Positions 29,469 through 37,738 of a DNA stretch of 64,000 nt are shown here, piece after piece. The translations under genes and the position numbers were made by a program. Under the pieces are notes generated by a model. It was not told the DNA's origin, did not search any database, and saw only the letters and a program-made list of their open reading frames with translations. This DNA is from Kordiimonadales bacterium IMCC3096 (lineage in GTDB: Bacteria > Pseudomonadota > Alphaproteobacteria > Minwuiales > Minwuiaceae): positions 2,385,501-2,449,500 of the forward strand of contig CP018227.1 of the NCBI GenBank assembly GCA_016865035.1, in the 5' to 3' direction. Position 1 is the first letter of the stretch; each line of letters starts with the position of its first letter.

Positions 29469-29915
29469 TCACACAGCCGACATTTCCAGGTTCAGACGGG
29501 TGAGCCGTTCAGCGGCCATGCGCGCGAACCGAAGTGTCACCGCCTTGCGCCGGGCGGCGTTCAGCCTCAGGTCGGGTGCTTCCCGAACGATGGCTCCGTC
29601 ATAGGTGTCGGCGATGATCAGGCCGCAGTCGTCGGGAATGATCTCCGCCGGAAAGTCAGGCGGCACCGCGAAGAAGAAGCGGTCGCAGAAATCCCGATAC
29701 TCCTGCCACTTGGCATCCGAACGATAGTCGGGAACCGAGGATTTCACCTCCACGATCCAGACGGTCCCGTCCCGCCCGATGGCCATCACGTCCGCCCGGC
29801 GGCTGTTGCGCAGGGTGACCTCCGTCAGGGCGGGCCGGTCATGCTGCGCCAGCATCCGCACCACCCCACGGGCGATGGCGACACCATCAGGTCGCATGGG
29901 AACATTCGGGAACAT
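29469..29915 (-). CDS. mmcB: MmcB-family DNA repair protein
   Basis: A 148-residue protein of the MmcB family (alphaproteobacterial, SOS-linked). The core looks like a PD-(D/E)xK nuclease fold: DVMAIGRDGTVWIVEVKSSV supplies D, E and K, followed by DYRSDAKWQEYRDFCDRFFFAVP. In Caulobacter, MmcB helps tolerate mitomycin C damage. ATG 29915 is used here, but ATG 29897 (MRPDGVAIARG) is also possible. If 29915 is right, the start codon lies within the left arm of an inverted repeat (29912-29937). Confidence 0.85.
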   Translation of the reverse strand: MFPNVPMRPDGVAIARGVVRMLAQHDRPALTEVTLRNSRRADVMAIGRDGTVWIVEVKSSVPDYRSDAKWQEYRDFCDRFFFAVPPDFPAEIIPDDCGLIIADTYDGAIVREAPDLRLNAARRKAVTLRFARMAAERLTRLNLEMSAV

Positions 29916-29937
29916 ATCATGATCGTTTCAGATATGT
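29912..29937. promoter_or_regulatory. Dyad 1 in the mmcB / RTX divergent region
   Basis: ACATATC-N12-GATATGT, a perfect 7-bp inverted repeat. The 12-nt centre is ATGATCGTTTCA. The left arm overlaps the mmcB ATG at 29915. Positions 29917-29930 (TCATGATCGTTTCA) recur exactly in inverted orientation inside dyad 2. It could be an operator, an RNA hairpin, or a recombination site. Confidence 0.6.
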
Positions 29938-30089
29938 GGCGCGGATGCAATCCTGTTACTTCCTTGTCTCGAAATAAGACAGAGAATCGCGTCCTGCAGA
30001 TTCAAGCCGTCTGAGCATCGGCGCAATGTTCCGTTGTCTCGTAGCTGGCAGCCTGCGTGCCACAAAATGTTGGGGTAAAAGTGGATGAA
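29938..30089. other. Non-coding segment between the two dyads, upstream of the RTX gene
   Basis: Part of the 323-bp gap 29916-30238 between the divergent mmcB and RTX genes. No open frame with a credible ribosome site is seen. It is more A/T-rich than its surroundings. With dyads 1 and 2 at its ends, a 165-bp segment (29931-30095) is bounded by exact 14-bp inverted copies. Promoters for the flanking genes presumably lie here or in 30118-30225, but I find no strong -35/-10 match. Confidence 0.5.
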
Positions 30090-30117
30090 TGACCGTGAAA
30101 CGATCATGACACGGTCA
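30090..30117. promoter_or_regulatory. Dyad 2 upstream of the RTX gene
   Basis: TGACCGTG-N12-CACGGTCA, a perfect 8-bp inverted repeat whose centre is AAACGATCATGA. Positions 30096-30109 (TGAAACGATCATGA) are the exact reverse complement of 29917-29930. The two dyads therefore have equal 12-nt centres, complementary to each other over 10 nt, but different arms. It ends 121 bp before the RTX start codon. Confidence 0.65.
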
Positions 30118-30238
30118 GCAGTTGCAGCCTCCACGGGCATGGTCATCTTGCGACAATCTGGCCCGTCTCTTGCTGTGACACCTTCTGGAACCAAAACCAA
30201 TGCGCCACGGAACCGGCGCGACGGGTGGAGCAGGGCAT

Positions 30239-33200
30239 ATGACTGACGGCATCATCGGAACACCGGACGCGGACACGCTTTCAGGTACGGAAGCGGACGA
30301 CATCATTGTCGGCGGCGGCGAAAATGACACCATCGACGGTGGTGCCGGCAACGACAGCATCCGTGGCGACGGCAACACTGATGGCGGCACGGTCGAGATC
30401 CGCGATTTCATCGTCAATGGCTCGTTCGAGGCGGTGGCGGACGGCTCCGGCAGTCCCACCATGCTCACCACGTTCAACAGCAATCACGACGACGTGCATG
30501 ACCGCACGGAAGTCGGATTCTACGAGGCCGTGCCCGGCTGGCAGACCAGTGGCGACAATATCGAGATTCATGGCGACTGGACCGGTATCGACAACTCACC
30601 CGCCGCACTGGATGGCAATTTCAAGCTGGAGATCGACGGCGGCGGCACGGATCCGTTCTTCAGCAACACGAACGTCTTCCAGAATGTCGAAGGTCTTCTG
30701 GATGGCGAGAGCTACACGCTGAATTTCTCCCTGCTGAACCGCGATGGCGACTATGGCGAAGTGGTGCAGGTCTTCTTCGGCGGCGAGGAAATCGCCTGCA
30801 TCGAGCAGACTTCAACCAACTGGTGCGGCTACGAGTTCGAGGTCGAAGGCGGTGCGGGCAACGGCAGCGATCAGCTCGAGTTCAGGATCCAGAGCTGTGA
30901 CGAACACGCGATCTTCATCGACAGCGTCTCTCTGGTGGGTCCCGCCACGGTTGTCGTCGAGGATGTGCCGGGTGATGACGTGATCGCCGGTGGTGCCGGT
31001 GAGGACACCATTGATGGCGAGGAAGGCAACGATTTCATCGATGGTGGCGAAGGCGAGGATCTGATCGAGGGCGGTGAAGGCAACGACACCCTGAACGGCG
31101 GCGCCGATGGCGAGGGTTCCGGTTCGACCGGCGGCGAGGAGTTCTGCGCCGAGAACGGGATTGCCGGCTTCGATGCGGTCGGCGTCAGCCTGTCCGCCAC
31201 CGACTTTGACGGCAGTGCCGCCACCGTAACCGACGTCAGCCATGGCATCGGTGTGGCGGGTGGCAGCCCGGTCGGCGATCAGATCAATCACGCCAGCTCG
31301 GGCGAGAGCCAGACGCTGATGGCGGACTTCGGCCAGAACGTCGACAGCGCGACGGTGACCGTCACGCATTTCTTCCCCGACGAGGGCAATGGCGGCGAGA
31401 CCGGCCAGTGGCGCGCCCTGGATGCGGACGGCAATGAGGTGGCCACCGGCACCTTCGGTCCGGACGACGTGATCACCGATCATGATCTGGGCGACATTCC
31501 CGCCGTCGGTCGTTTCACCATCGATGGGATTGGCGATTTCGCCTCCATCGAGCTCTCGGCGCTGCCCTATGCGGATGGCGACGATGTCGGCGGTTCGGAT
31601 TCCAGCGACTATTTTCTCTACTCGATCAAGTTCACCACCTCTGTGGTCGTCGATGACTGCGGTGATGGCGACAGCGACACCATCCACGGCGGCCTGGGTG
31701 ACGACGAGATCAACGGCAATGGCGGCGACGACTCACTGTCTGGCGACGAAGGCAACGATCTGATCGACGGCGGCGCTGGCAATGACGTGATCGACGGCGG
31801 CACCGGCAATGACACGATCACGGGCGACAGCGGCACCGCTTCCGGCGGTGTCGAGCAGATCACCATTCCGCAGGGCGAGAACGGTCTCTACGACGTGGCG
31901 GGCCGCGACAGCATCACCCTGACGATGGATTTCCTGGGCGGCGAGGCGTCGTTCCACAACAGCTTCGGCTTCTACCTGGCCGACGAGAACGGCACGCCGA
32001 TCTCCGGTGAGGTGGTCAAGGCGGACGTCAAGACCTCTGACGCCGCTGAGGGCGCGGATGTCCTGACCTTCACGCTGGACGCCGCACAGCTTGGCGGCGC
32101 GGCACAGCTTGGCCTGTTCCTGATCCCGGACGGCGGCAACCAGAACCCCGGACTCGCCGATGGCGACGCGGTGACCTTCGCCGACAACGGCAATGGCGAA
32201 CTGCAGGCGCTGGTGGATGGTACGCCCGTTGCGGCGGCTGGGGGGCACGGCCCGGTCTTCTTCTCGGACGCCAGCCTGAACGGCGACGGTCTCGATCATG
32301 AGAGCGGCAGCGAGCTTGCCGGCAATTCCAACTGGGAAGATCTGGAGAATGGCGGCGACAACGACTTTGACGACGTCAACTGGCAGGTCGATGTCACGAC
32401 GACGGAAGGCTGCGAGACCAGCCATGACGACACCATCGACGGTGGTCTGGGCGATGACCTGATCGCGGGCAACCAGGGCGATGACTCGATTGCCGGTGGC
32501 GGCGGCTCGGACGAGATTTCCGGCGGCGACGGCAATGACACGATCATTGGCGACGATGACAGCGAACTGACCTGTGATCCGGTCGAGCTGCCGGTCTTCG
32601 GGAATGCCATCTCCAACATCGTGCTCTATCTGGCCGATGGCGAAGGCACCGTCTCGGTGACCAAGATCAAGCTGGAGGACTTCCCCGAAGGCGCTGACGA
32701 GATCCACGATCCCAATACGCTGCCCATCGCGTCCTTCGTGGAGGCCACCTTCCCCGGCAGCAGCCTGGTCGCGATCTCGATCAAGGCGGGGTCCAACAGT
32801 GACCCGGAACTGGGGCCGGGCGAGGGTGAACTCTTCATCCTCGACGACTCGGTGACCGAGGCTGACCTGCCCCTGCCTGACAGTGCCGACACGGAACTTT
32901 CCTATGACGTGCTGCTGGGTTTCTCCGGCGGGCTGACGAACCAGACCTCCACCGACACCCATGGCGACGACACGATCAGCGGTGGCGCGGGTGATGACCT
33001 GATCAATGGCAATCGCGGTGACGACCAGATTTCCGGTGACGCCGACAATGACACGCTGGCCGGTGACATGGGCTGCGACACCCTGCTGGGCGGTGATGGC
33101 GATGATCTGCTGGCGGGCAATGCCGGTGCCGACGTCATGGATGGCGGGGCCGGGATCGACACGGCCGACTATTCCGGCGCGCAGGGCACGGTGCTGGCCA

Positions 33201-36112
33201 GCCTGAATGACGGCATCGCGGAGAAGGACGGCGATGGCTGGATCGACAGCCTGGAGAATATCGAGAATCTGACCGGCTCCGACCACAATGATTCCCTGCT
33301 GGGCGATGAAGGTGCGAACGTGATCCTGGGCGGCGATGGTGATGACACCATCGACGGCTTTGGTGGCGCGGACACCATGGATGGCGGCGCCGGCAACAAC
33401 ACGGTCTCCTTCCAGAGTGCGGATGGCGGTGTGCTGATCGCGCTGCAGAACGACCTGGCGCAGGATGCCAACGGCCTGGACATCGCGCTGACCGGTTTCA
33501 ACAGCGCCATCGGCTCCGACTTCGACGACCGCATCACCGGCAATGACGGCGAGAACACGCTGATCGGCGGCGGCGGCAATGACGATATCCGTGGCAATGA
33601 CGGTGCCGACCTGATGTTCGGTGACGGCGTCACCGCGAGCCATGGCGACACCGACACGCTGATTGTCCATGCGCATGGTTCGCCGCTGGACGGTGTCTTC
33701 CCGGTGATGGAGGTCTCTGTCGGGGGCGTGGTCGTCGGCACGGCCCAGGTCACGCAGTCGCTCAGCCCCTATGGCTTCGACATCTCCGGCCTGACCGAGG
33801 CGCAGCGCGCGGGCGAGGTCAAGATCAGCTTCCTGAACGACGCCACCGATGGAGGCGACTGCGACAATTCCTTCGGCCCGGAATGCAATGAGGACCGGAA
33901 CCTGTTCGTCGAGGCGATCGAGTTCAACGGTGCGCTGACCGACGCCTCCGCGGGCGAACTGTCGTTCGAGCCGGACCAGTTCGTCAGCTACCAGTCCGGC
34001 GGCGCGAACTTCGCGGTCGAGGACATCAAGAAGGAAATCAACGACTCCGGCGCGGATCGCCCGAACGGCGGCAACGTCTATACCGGCTACGTGGTCTTTG
34101 CGGGCCTGCCCGTGCTGCTGCCCTTCGATGGGCCGAATGCGGACTTCGTCATCGGCAATGATGGCAATGACACCCAGTACGGCGGCTTCGACAACGACAC
34201 CGTCTTCGGTGGCCAGGGCGACGACCTGCTCTATGGCGGTGAGGGCGACGATCTGGTCTGCGCCTTCGAGGATGACGACGTGGCCTATGGCGACGCCGGC
34301 AACGACTTCGTGGAAGGCAATGGCGGCAATGACAGCGTCTTCGGCGGCGATGGCGATGACCGGGTGGCCGGCAACGACGGCTCCGACACGGTCTTTGGCG
34401 ACGATGGCAATGACGATGTGGACGGCGGCGCGGGCGACGATTTCGTCTTCGGTGGCCTTGGCGCCGACTCCGTCGGCGGCGGCGACGGCAATGACGTGGT
34501 CCATGGCGACGCCGACGACGACACTGTTCGCGGCAACAATGGTGACGACACCCTGTTCGGCGACGGCGGGGCAGACAGCCTGCTGGGCGAGAACGGCAAT
34601 GACCTGATCTTCGGCGGCGACGGCAACGACACGGCCAAGGGCGACGCGGGCGACGACACCCTGGTGGGTGACGCCGGTGCCGATTTCCTGGACGGCGGTG
34701 ACGGTGCGGACAGCCTGGTCGGTGGCGAGGGCAATGACATCCTGCGCGGTCGCGCCGATGACGACGTGCTCGACGGCGGTGTCGGTTCCGATGTGGTCAA
34801 GGGCGACGCGGGCAATGACGTGGTGTCCGGCGGCGACGGCGACGACCAGGTCGAAGGCGGTGACGGTGACGACACGGTCGACGGCGGCGATGGCGTCGAC
34901 AAGGTGCTGGGCGACGCGGGCAACGACGTGGTCTCCGGTGGCGCAGGTGACGACACCGTGCGCGGCAATGCCGGCAATGACACGCTGCTGGGCGGCCTGG
35001 GTGCCGACTTCATGGAAGGCGGCACGGACAACGACCGGGTCGAGGGTGGTGAAGGCAACGACACCATGCGCGGCGACGGTGGCCAGGATGAGCTGTTCGG
35101 TGATGCGGGCGAGGATGTGCTGCGTGGCGGCGACGGCAATGACACCATGCACGGTGGCCTGGATGCCGACTTCATGGTCTCCGACATCGGCGATGATGTC
35201 CTGTTCGGCGACGAAGGGGCGGACAGCCTGCGCGGCGGTGACGGCGACGACACGCTGACCGGCGGCGAGGGCGACGACAACCTGCGTGGCAACCTGGGCA
35301 ATGACCAGCTCGACGGCGGCATCGGCAATGACTTCATGGATGGCGAGGACGGGGACGACGCCCTGTTCGGCGGCCTGGGTGATGACGTGCTGCGTGGCAA
35401 CGACGGTGAGGACACGATCGAGGGCGGCGAGGGTGCTGACCGTATCCGTGGCGGCCTGAACGGGGATGACCTGTTCGGCGGCGGCGGCGATGACTTCATC
35501 AATGCGGATGGCGGCAAGGACTTCGTCGATGGTGGCGAGGGCAATGACGAGCTGTTTGGTGCCGGCGGCGATGACACACTGCTCGGCGGTGCCGGGAATG
35601 ACCGTCTGCGCGGTCAGGAAGGTGCCGACAGCATGGACGGCGGCGCGGGCGATGACTTCATGACCGGCGACAACGGTGATGACTTCATGGCTGGTGGCGA
35701 CGGCAACGACGATCTGCGTGGCAATGTCGGCTTCGATACGCTGTTCGGCGGCAATGGTTCCGACACGCTGACGGGCGGCAACGGCCAGAAGGACACCTAC
35801 CTGTTCGGTCGCCGTACCGACCTGGATGTCAACGATGACACGATCGTCGACTCCGGCGCGGGCAACACGCTGAACATCTTCGGTGTCGATGACCTGGGTG
35901 AACTGGCCTTCACGGACCTCGGCGGCGGTATCGTCAATGTCGCGTTCAACGACGGGTCCGGTTCCATCACCTTCGATGCCGACGCGGTGACTGAGCTCAA
36001 TCTGCTCGACACGCTGGGTGGAACCGTCACGACAGCCACCACCTTGCTGAACAACGGTGTCGCCGGCATCGATCTGCTCGACGACGAAAGCAACCTGTTG
36101 TTTACGATCTGA
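30239..36112 (+). CDS. Giant RTX (hemolysin-type Ca2+-binding) repeat protein with carbohydrate-binding-like domains
   Basis: A 1957-residue acidic protein, probably type I secreted. ATG 30239 has a GGAG site 8 bp upstream. RTX nonapeptide blocks (GGxGxDxhx) alternate with globular inserts: residues 50-237 (FIVNGSFE...FIDSVSLVG), CenC/DUF642-like; 298-471, unassigned; about 538-722, DUF4114-like (SFGFYLADENGTPI, LGLFLIPDGG); about 780-908, unassigned; 1135-1241, CBM60-like (MEVSVGGVVVGTAQV, VKISFLNDATDGG, EDRNLFVEAIEFNG). A near-continuous RTX array fills residues 1301-1858. The last 100 residues have few RTX repeats and end in a hydrophobic tail (SNLLFTI), as type I secretion signals often do. 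Eleven cysteines are unusual for an RTX protein. No TolC/HlyBD genes are in the window. It may be an adhesin or matrix protein. Confidence 0.85.
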   Translation: MTDGIIGTPDADTLSGTEADDIIVGGGENDTIDGGAGNDSIRGDGNTDGGTVEIRDFIVNGSFEAVADGSGSPTMLTTFNSNHDDVHDRTEVGFYEAVPGWQTSGDNIEIHGDWTGIDNSPAALDGNFKLEIDGGGTDPFFSNTNVFQNVEGLLDGESYTLNFSLLNRDGDYGEVVQVFFGGEEIACIEQTSTNWCGYEFEVEGGAGNGSDQLEFRIQSCDEHAIFIDSVSLVGPATVVVEDVPGDDVIAGGAGEDTIDGEEGNDFIDGGEGEDLIEGGEGNDTLNGGADGEGSGSTGGEEFCAENGIAGFDAVGVSLSATDFDGSAATVTDVSHGIGVAGGSPVGDQINHASSGESQTLMADFGQNVDSATVTVTHFFPDEGNGGETGQWRALDADGNEVATGTFGPDDVITDHDLGDIPAVGRFTIDGIGDFASIELSALPYADGDDVGGSDSSDYFLYSIKFTTSVVVDDCGDGDSDTIHGGLGDDEINGNGGDDSLSGDEGNDLIDGGAGNDVIDGGTGNDTITGDSGTASGGVEQITIPQGENGLYDVAGRDSITLTMDFLGGEASFHNSFGFYLADENGTPISGEVVKADVKTSDAAEGADVLTFTLDAAQLGGAAQLGLFLIPDGGNQNPGLADGDAVTFADNGNGELQALVDGTPVAAAGGHGPVFFSDASLNGDGLDHESGSELAGNSNWEDLENGGDNDFDDVNWQVDVTTTEGCETSHDDTIDGGLGDDLIAGNQGDDSIAGGGGSDEISGGDGNDTIIGDDDSELTCDPVELPVFGNAISNIVLYLADGEGTVSVTKIKLEDFPEGADEIHDPNTLPIASFVEATFPGSSLVAISIKAGSNSDPELGPGEGELFILDDSVTEADLPLPDSADTELSYDVLLGFSGGLTNQTSTDTHGDDTISGGAGDDLINGNRGDDQISGDADNDTLAGDMGCDTLLGGDGDDLLAGNAGADVMDGGAGIDTADYSGAQGTVLASLNDGIAEKDGDGWIDSLENIENLTGSDHNDSLLGDEGANVILGGDGDDTIDGFGGADTMDGGAGNNTVSFQSADGGVLIALQNDLAQDANGLDIALTGFNSAIGSDFDDRITGNDGENTLIGGGGNDDIRGNDGADLMFGDGVTASHGDTDTLIVHAHGSPLDGVFPVMEVSVGGVVVGTAQVTQSLSPYGFDISGLTEAQRAGEVKISFLNDATDGGDCDNSFGPECNEDRNLFVEAIEFNGALTDASAGELSFEPDQFVSYQSGGANFAVEDIKKEINDSGADRPNGGNVYTGYVVFAGLPVLLPFDGPNADFVIGNDGNDTQYGGFDNDTVFGGQGDDLLYGGEGDDLVCAFEDDDVAYGDAGNDFVEGNGGNDSVFGGDGDDRVAGNDGSDTVFGDDGNDDVDGGAGDDFVFGGLGADSVGGGDGNDVVHGDADDDTVRGNNGDDTLFGDGGADSLLGENGNDLIFGGDGNDTAKGDAGDDTLVGDAGADFLDGGDGADSLVGGEGNDILRGRADDDVLDGGVGSDVVKGDAGNDVVSGGDGDDQVEGGDGDDTVDGGDGVDKVLGDAGNDVVSGGAGDDTVRGNAGNDTLLGGLGADFMEGGTDNDRVEGGEGNDTMRGDGGQDELFGDAGEDVLRGGDGNDTMHGGLDADFMVSDIGDDVLFGDEGADSLRGGDGDDTLTGGEGDDNLRGNLGNDQLDGGIGNDFMDGEDGDDALFGGLGDDVLRGNDGEDTIEGGEGADRIRGGLNGDDLFGGGGDDFINADGGKDFVDGGEGNDELFGAGGDDTLLGGAGNDRLRGQEGADSMDGGAGDDFMTGDNGDDFMAGGDGNDDLRGNVGFDTLFGGNGSDTLTGGNGQKDTYLFGRRTDLDVNDDTIVDSGAGNTLNIFGVDDLGELAFTDLGGGIVNVAFNDGSGSITFDADAVTELNLLDTLGGTVTTATTLLNNGVAGIDLLDDESNLLFTI
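34140..35810 (+). repeat. RTX nonapeptide-encoding repeat array
   Basis: About 1.67 kb of degenerate 27-bp units within the RTX gene, each encoding GGxGxDxhx, with recurrent DNA words such as GGCAATGAC, GGCGACGAC and GGCGGCGA. By eye several dozen units follow one another with only short interruptions (for example 35466-35560). The units are too diverged for exact tandem duplication, but the region is a likely site of slippage and of assembly error. Confidence 0.9.
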
Positions 36113-36119
36113 TCGTTAA
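36101..36119. promoter_or_regulatory. Palindrome over the RTX stop codon
   Basis: TTTACGATC-T-GATCGTTAA: nine-base arms matching at eight positions around one central base that is the first base of the RTX stop codon. It shares TGATCGTT with dyad 1 upstream of the RTX gene. It sits about 82 bp before the first small-peptide gene. It could be an operator or a short hairpin. Confidence 0.45.
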
Positions 36120-36131
36120 TAGGTGTGAATT

Positions 36132-36153
36132 CGGCGGACGACCGCGCCCGCCG
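36132..36153 (+). terminator. Weak hairpin after the RTX gene
   Basis: CGGCGG and CCGCCG can pair around a 10-nt loop, 20 bp past the RTX stop, without a T run. It is a possible partial terminator or processing element that would let the downstream small gene be expressed at a different level. Confidence 0.3.
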
Positions 36154-36200
36154 ATGACGAGAAAGCAACATGCCCATCTGAGTTCAGGAGGGACCGAGAA

Positions 36201-36425
36201 ATGACCGAAGAACCGATCCGGAAACAGCAGACAGGCTCCGACGCGGCCCGTGCCGACCGTCGCGCAGCGCTTGCCAGGCTGGGACTCGGCGCGGCCGCGG
36301 TCTATCTGGCACCGACAGTGACGCGCCTCGACAGCGCCAGGGCCGCTTTCCCGAGCAATTGTGCGGGCGGCGGAACCCAGGCGCCTGCACCTACCGGCGG
36401 CGGCGGTGGGGCTGGTTGCCAGTAA
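36201..36425 (+). CDS. Small exported peptide with twin-arginine-like leader, paralogue 1
   Basis: A 74-residue protein with a strong ribosome site (AGGAGGG, 8 bp before ATG). Residues 19-50 form a leader-like segment: two Arg (ADRRAALARLGLGAAAVYL), a hydrophobic stretch, and APTVTRLDSARA before a candidate cleavage site ARA/AFPS. The remaining short tail is Gly-rich with two Cys (SNCAGGG and GAGCQ at the very end). The RR motif lacks the usual Phe-Leu-Lys of Tat signals, so the route is uncertain. It is closely related in the leader to the gene at 36602. I recognise no named family. Confidence 0.75.
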   Translation: MTEEPIRKQQTGSDAARADRRAALARLGLGAAAVYLAPTVTRLDSARAAFPSNCAGGGTQAPAPTGGGGGAGCQ

Positions 36426-36601
36426 CCCTCTCGGGTGCGGGGAGCTACTGTCGCAGCCCACAATTCTCGCCTCAGTAGAAACGTGACGCCCATCATTTCA
36501 CCGGGAAATGTTTCGGCACCACCCCTTGTGTAGTGTTTGAATACCTACCATATGATCCTTTGAGGACGGGAACCCTTTCCCTTCCATCGGAGGATTTTGC
36601 A

Positions 36602-36862
36602 ATGGCCAAGCATGGACCGACCCTGACACGCCGCAACGCGCTGGCTCGGCTCGGGCTTGTCGCCACTGCTGTCTATGCAGCACCACTGGTTACACGCCTC
36701 GACAGTGCCCGGGCCGCGTTCCCCAGTGGCTGCGGTGGCGGTCCGGGCATTGGCCTGGGACAGGGCGGTGGCGTCGGACAGGGCGGCGGCGGAGGTTGTG
36801 GCGGTGGCACCGGGAACAACCCGAACAACAACCCGAACTCAAACGCGTTCAAGAAGAAGTAG
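36602..36862 (+). CDS. Small exported peptide with twin-arginine-like leader, paralogue 2
   Basis: An 86-residue protein; ATG 36602 has a GGAGG site 8 bp upstream. The leader (TLTRRNALARLGLVATAVYA, then APLVTRLDSARAAFPS) matches paralogue 1 through VTRLDSARAAFPS almost residue for residue. The mature part is different: a glycine-rich stretch with two Cys (SGCGGG, GGGGCGGG), an Asn/Pro-rich run (GNNPNNNPNSN) and a basic end, FKKK. A TATGAT at 36551-36556 might be a -10 element in the 176-bp gap before it. Such low-complexity tails suggest a structural, surface or modified peptide. Function is unknown. Confidence 0.75.
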   Translation: MAKHGPTLTRRNALARLGLVATAVYAAPLVTRLDSARAAFPSGCGGGPGIGLGQGGGVGQGGGGGCGGGTGNNPNNNPNSNAFKKK

Positions 36863-36897
36863 AGCCCCCGGGCCGAACCGTACGCTCCTGACTGCGC

Positions 36898-37692
36898 TCA
36901 GTGGCGCTTGCCGGTGAAGTTGGCAGGCCGCTTGGACACGAAGGCGTCGATGCCTTCCTTGCCGTCCGGGCGGCGCATGGCTTCCGCGATGCCCGTCGTT
37001 TCCCGTTCCATCTGGCTCTCCAGTGACTCGCTCATGCTTTCCAGGATCAGCGACTTCACCGTGCCGTATGTGGCGGTCGGTCCCTTGGCCAGCGTGCCTG
37101 CCAGTTCCATTGCCTTGTCCAGCATCTGGTCGTCCGGGTGGATGTAGTCCACCAGACCCCAGTCCCGCGCTTCCGCCGCGCTCAGCACGCGATTGGTCAG
37201 CATCAGGTCGAGCGCGCGCTTGGTGCCGACCCGGCGCGGCAGGAAATAGGTCGAGGACCCATCACCGGAAACGCCCGCGCGGGTATAGGCGGAGGTGAAC
37301 TTGGCTGACTCTGCCGCAACAACCAGGTCGCCCTGGATCGCGAAACTGAATCCCGCCCCTGCCGCGACACCGTTCACGGCGCAGATCACCGGCGGATCCA
37401 TGCGATGCATGCGCGAGATCGCGCCGTGCAGGAACAGGGTCATCCGCTTCACTTCGGCGGGCAGGTCATCGCCCTTGGTCTGGAAGTGCTTCAGGTCGCC
37501 GCCGGCGGAAAACATCTTGCCCGTGCCGGTGAAGACCGCGGCGCGGATGGCCGGATCCTCGTCGATGCGCACGGCGATATCGAACATCTCTTCCATCATG
37601 CCCAGATGCATGGCGTTCGCTGCATCGGGACGGTCGAAGGTGCAAAGGGCCACGCCCTCGGTCACTTCGAACTTCATGTACGAATAGCTCAT
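36898..37692 (-). CDS. Enoyl-CoA hydratase/isomerase family protein
   Basis: A 264-residue crotonase-fold enzyme. The oxyanion-hole segments FSAGGDLKHF and ICAVNGVAAGAGFSFAIQGD are present, as are the signature SAKFTSAYTRAGVSGDGSSTYFLP and the helix-forming C-terminus. In place of one of the two usual catalytic Glu residues, the sequence reads AGVSGDGSSTYFLPR, with Asp in the region where hydratases have Glu. An isomerase or other crotonase chemistry is therefore possible. It lies 46 bp downstream of the dioxygenase gene in the same direction, suggesting one operon. Confidence 0.85.
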   Translation of the reverse strand: MSYSYMKFEVTEGVALCTFDRPDAANAMHLGMMEEMFDIAVRIDEDPAIRAAVFTGTGKMFSAGGDLKHFQTKGDDLPAEVKRMTLFLHGAISRMHRMDPPVICAVNGVAAGAGFSFAIQGDLVVAAESAKFTSAYTRAGVSGDGSSTYFLPRRVGTKRALDLMLTNRVLSAAEARDWGLVDYIHPDDQMLDKAMELAGTLAKGPTATYGTVKSLILESMSESLESQMERETTGIAEAMRRPDGKEGIDAFVSKRPANFTGKRH

Positions 37693-37738
37693 CTTTCAGA
37701 TCCTCCCCAGGATGAGTGTTGCGTCGGTTGCCGCCGTT

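Noticed and set aside
30148-30176. TTGCGA ... TGCTGT as a -35/-10 promoter for the RTX gene
   Set aside because: The spacing is 17 bp but the -10 match is only two or three of six bases; not better than chance.
31733-35152. 1139-codon minus-strand frame opposite the RTX gene
   Set aside because: It is the periodic reverse reading of the RTX repeat (Val/Ala/Ile-rich repeats); it has no start context and mirrors the repeat unit exactly.
34140-35810. Possible CRISPR or other exact tandem repeat array
   Set aside because: Repeats are degenerate 27-bp coding units in frame with RTX nonapeptides; there are no identical repeats with unique spacers.
36526-36556. TTGTGT ... TATGAT as promoter for the second small peptide
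   Set aside because: The -10 is good, but the spacer is 19 bp and the -35 is poor; kept only as a remark in the gene entry.
36201-36862. The two small genes as bacteriocin/RiPP precursors
   Set aside because: No modification enzyme, peptidase-containing ABC transporter or immunity gene is in the window, and the leader is RR-type rather than double-glycine. The idea is not excluded but not supported.
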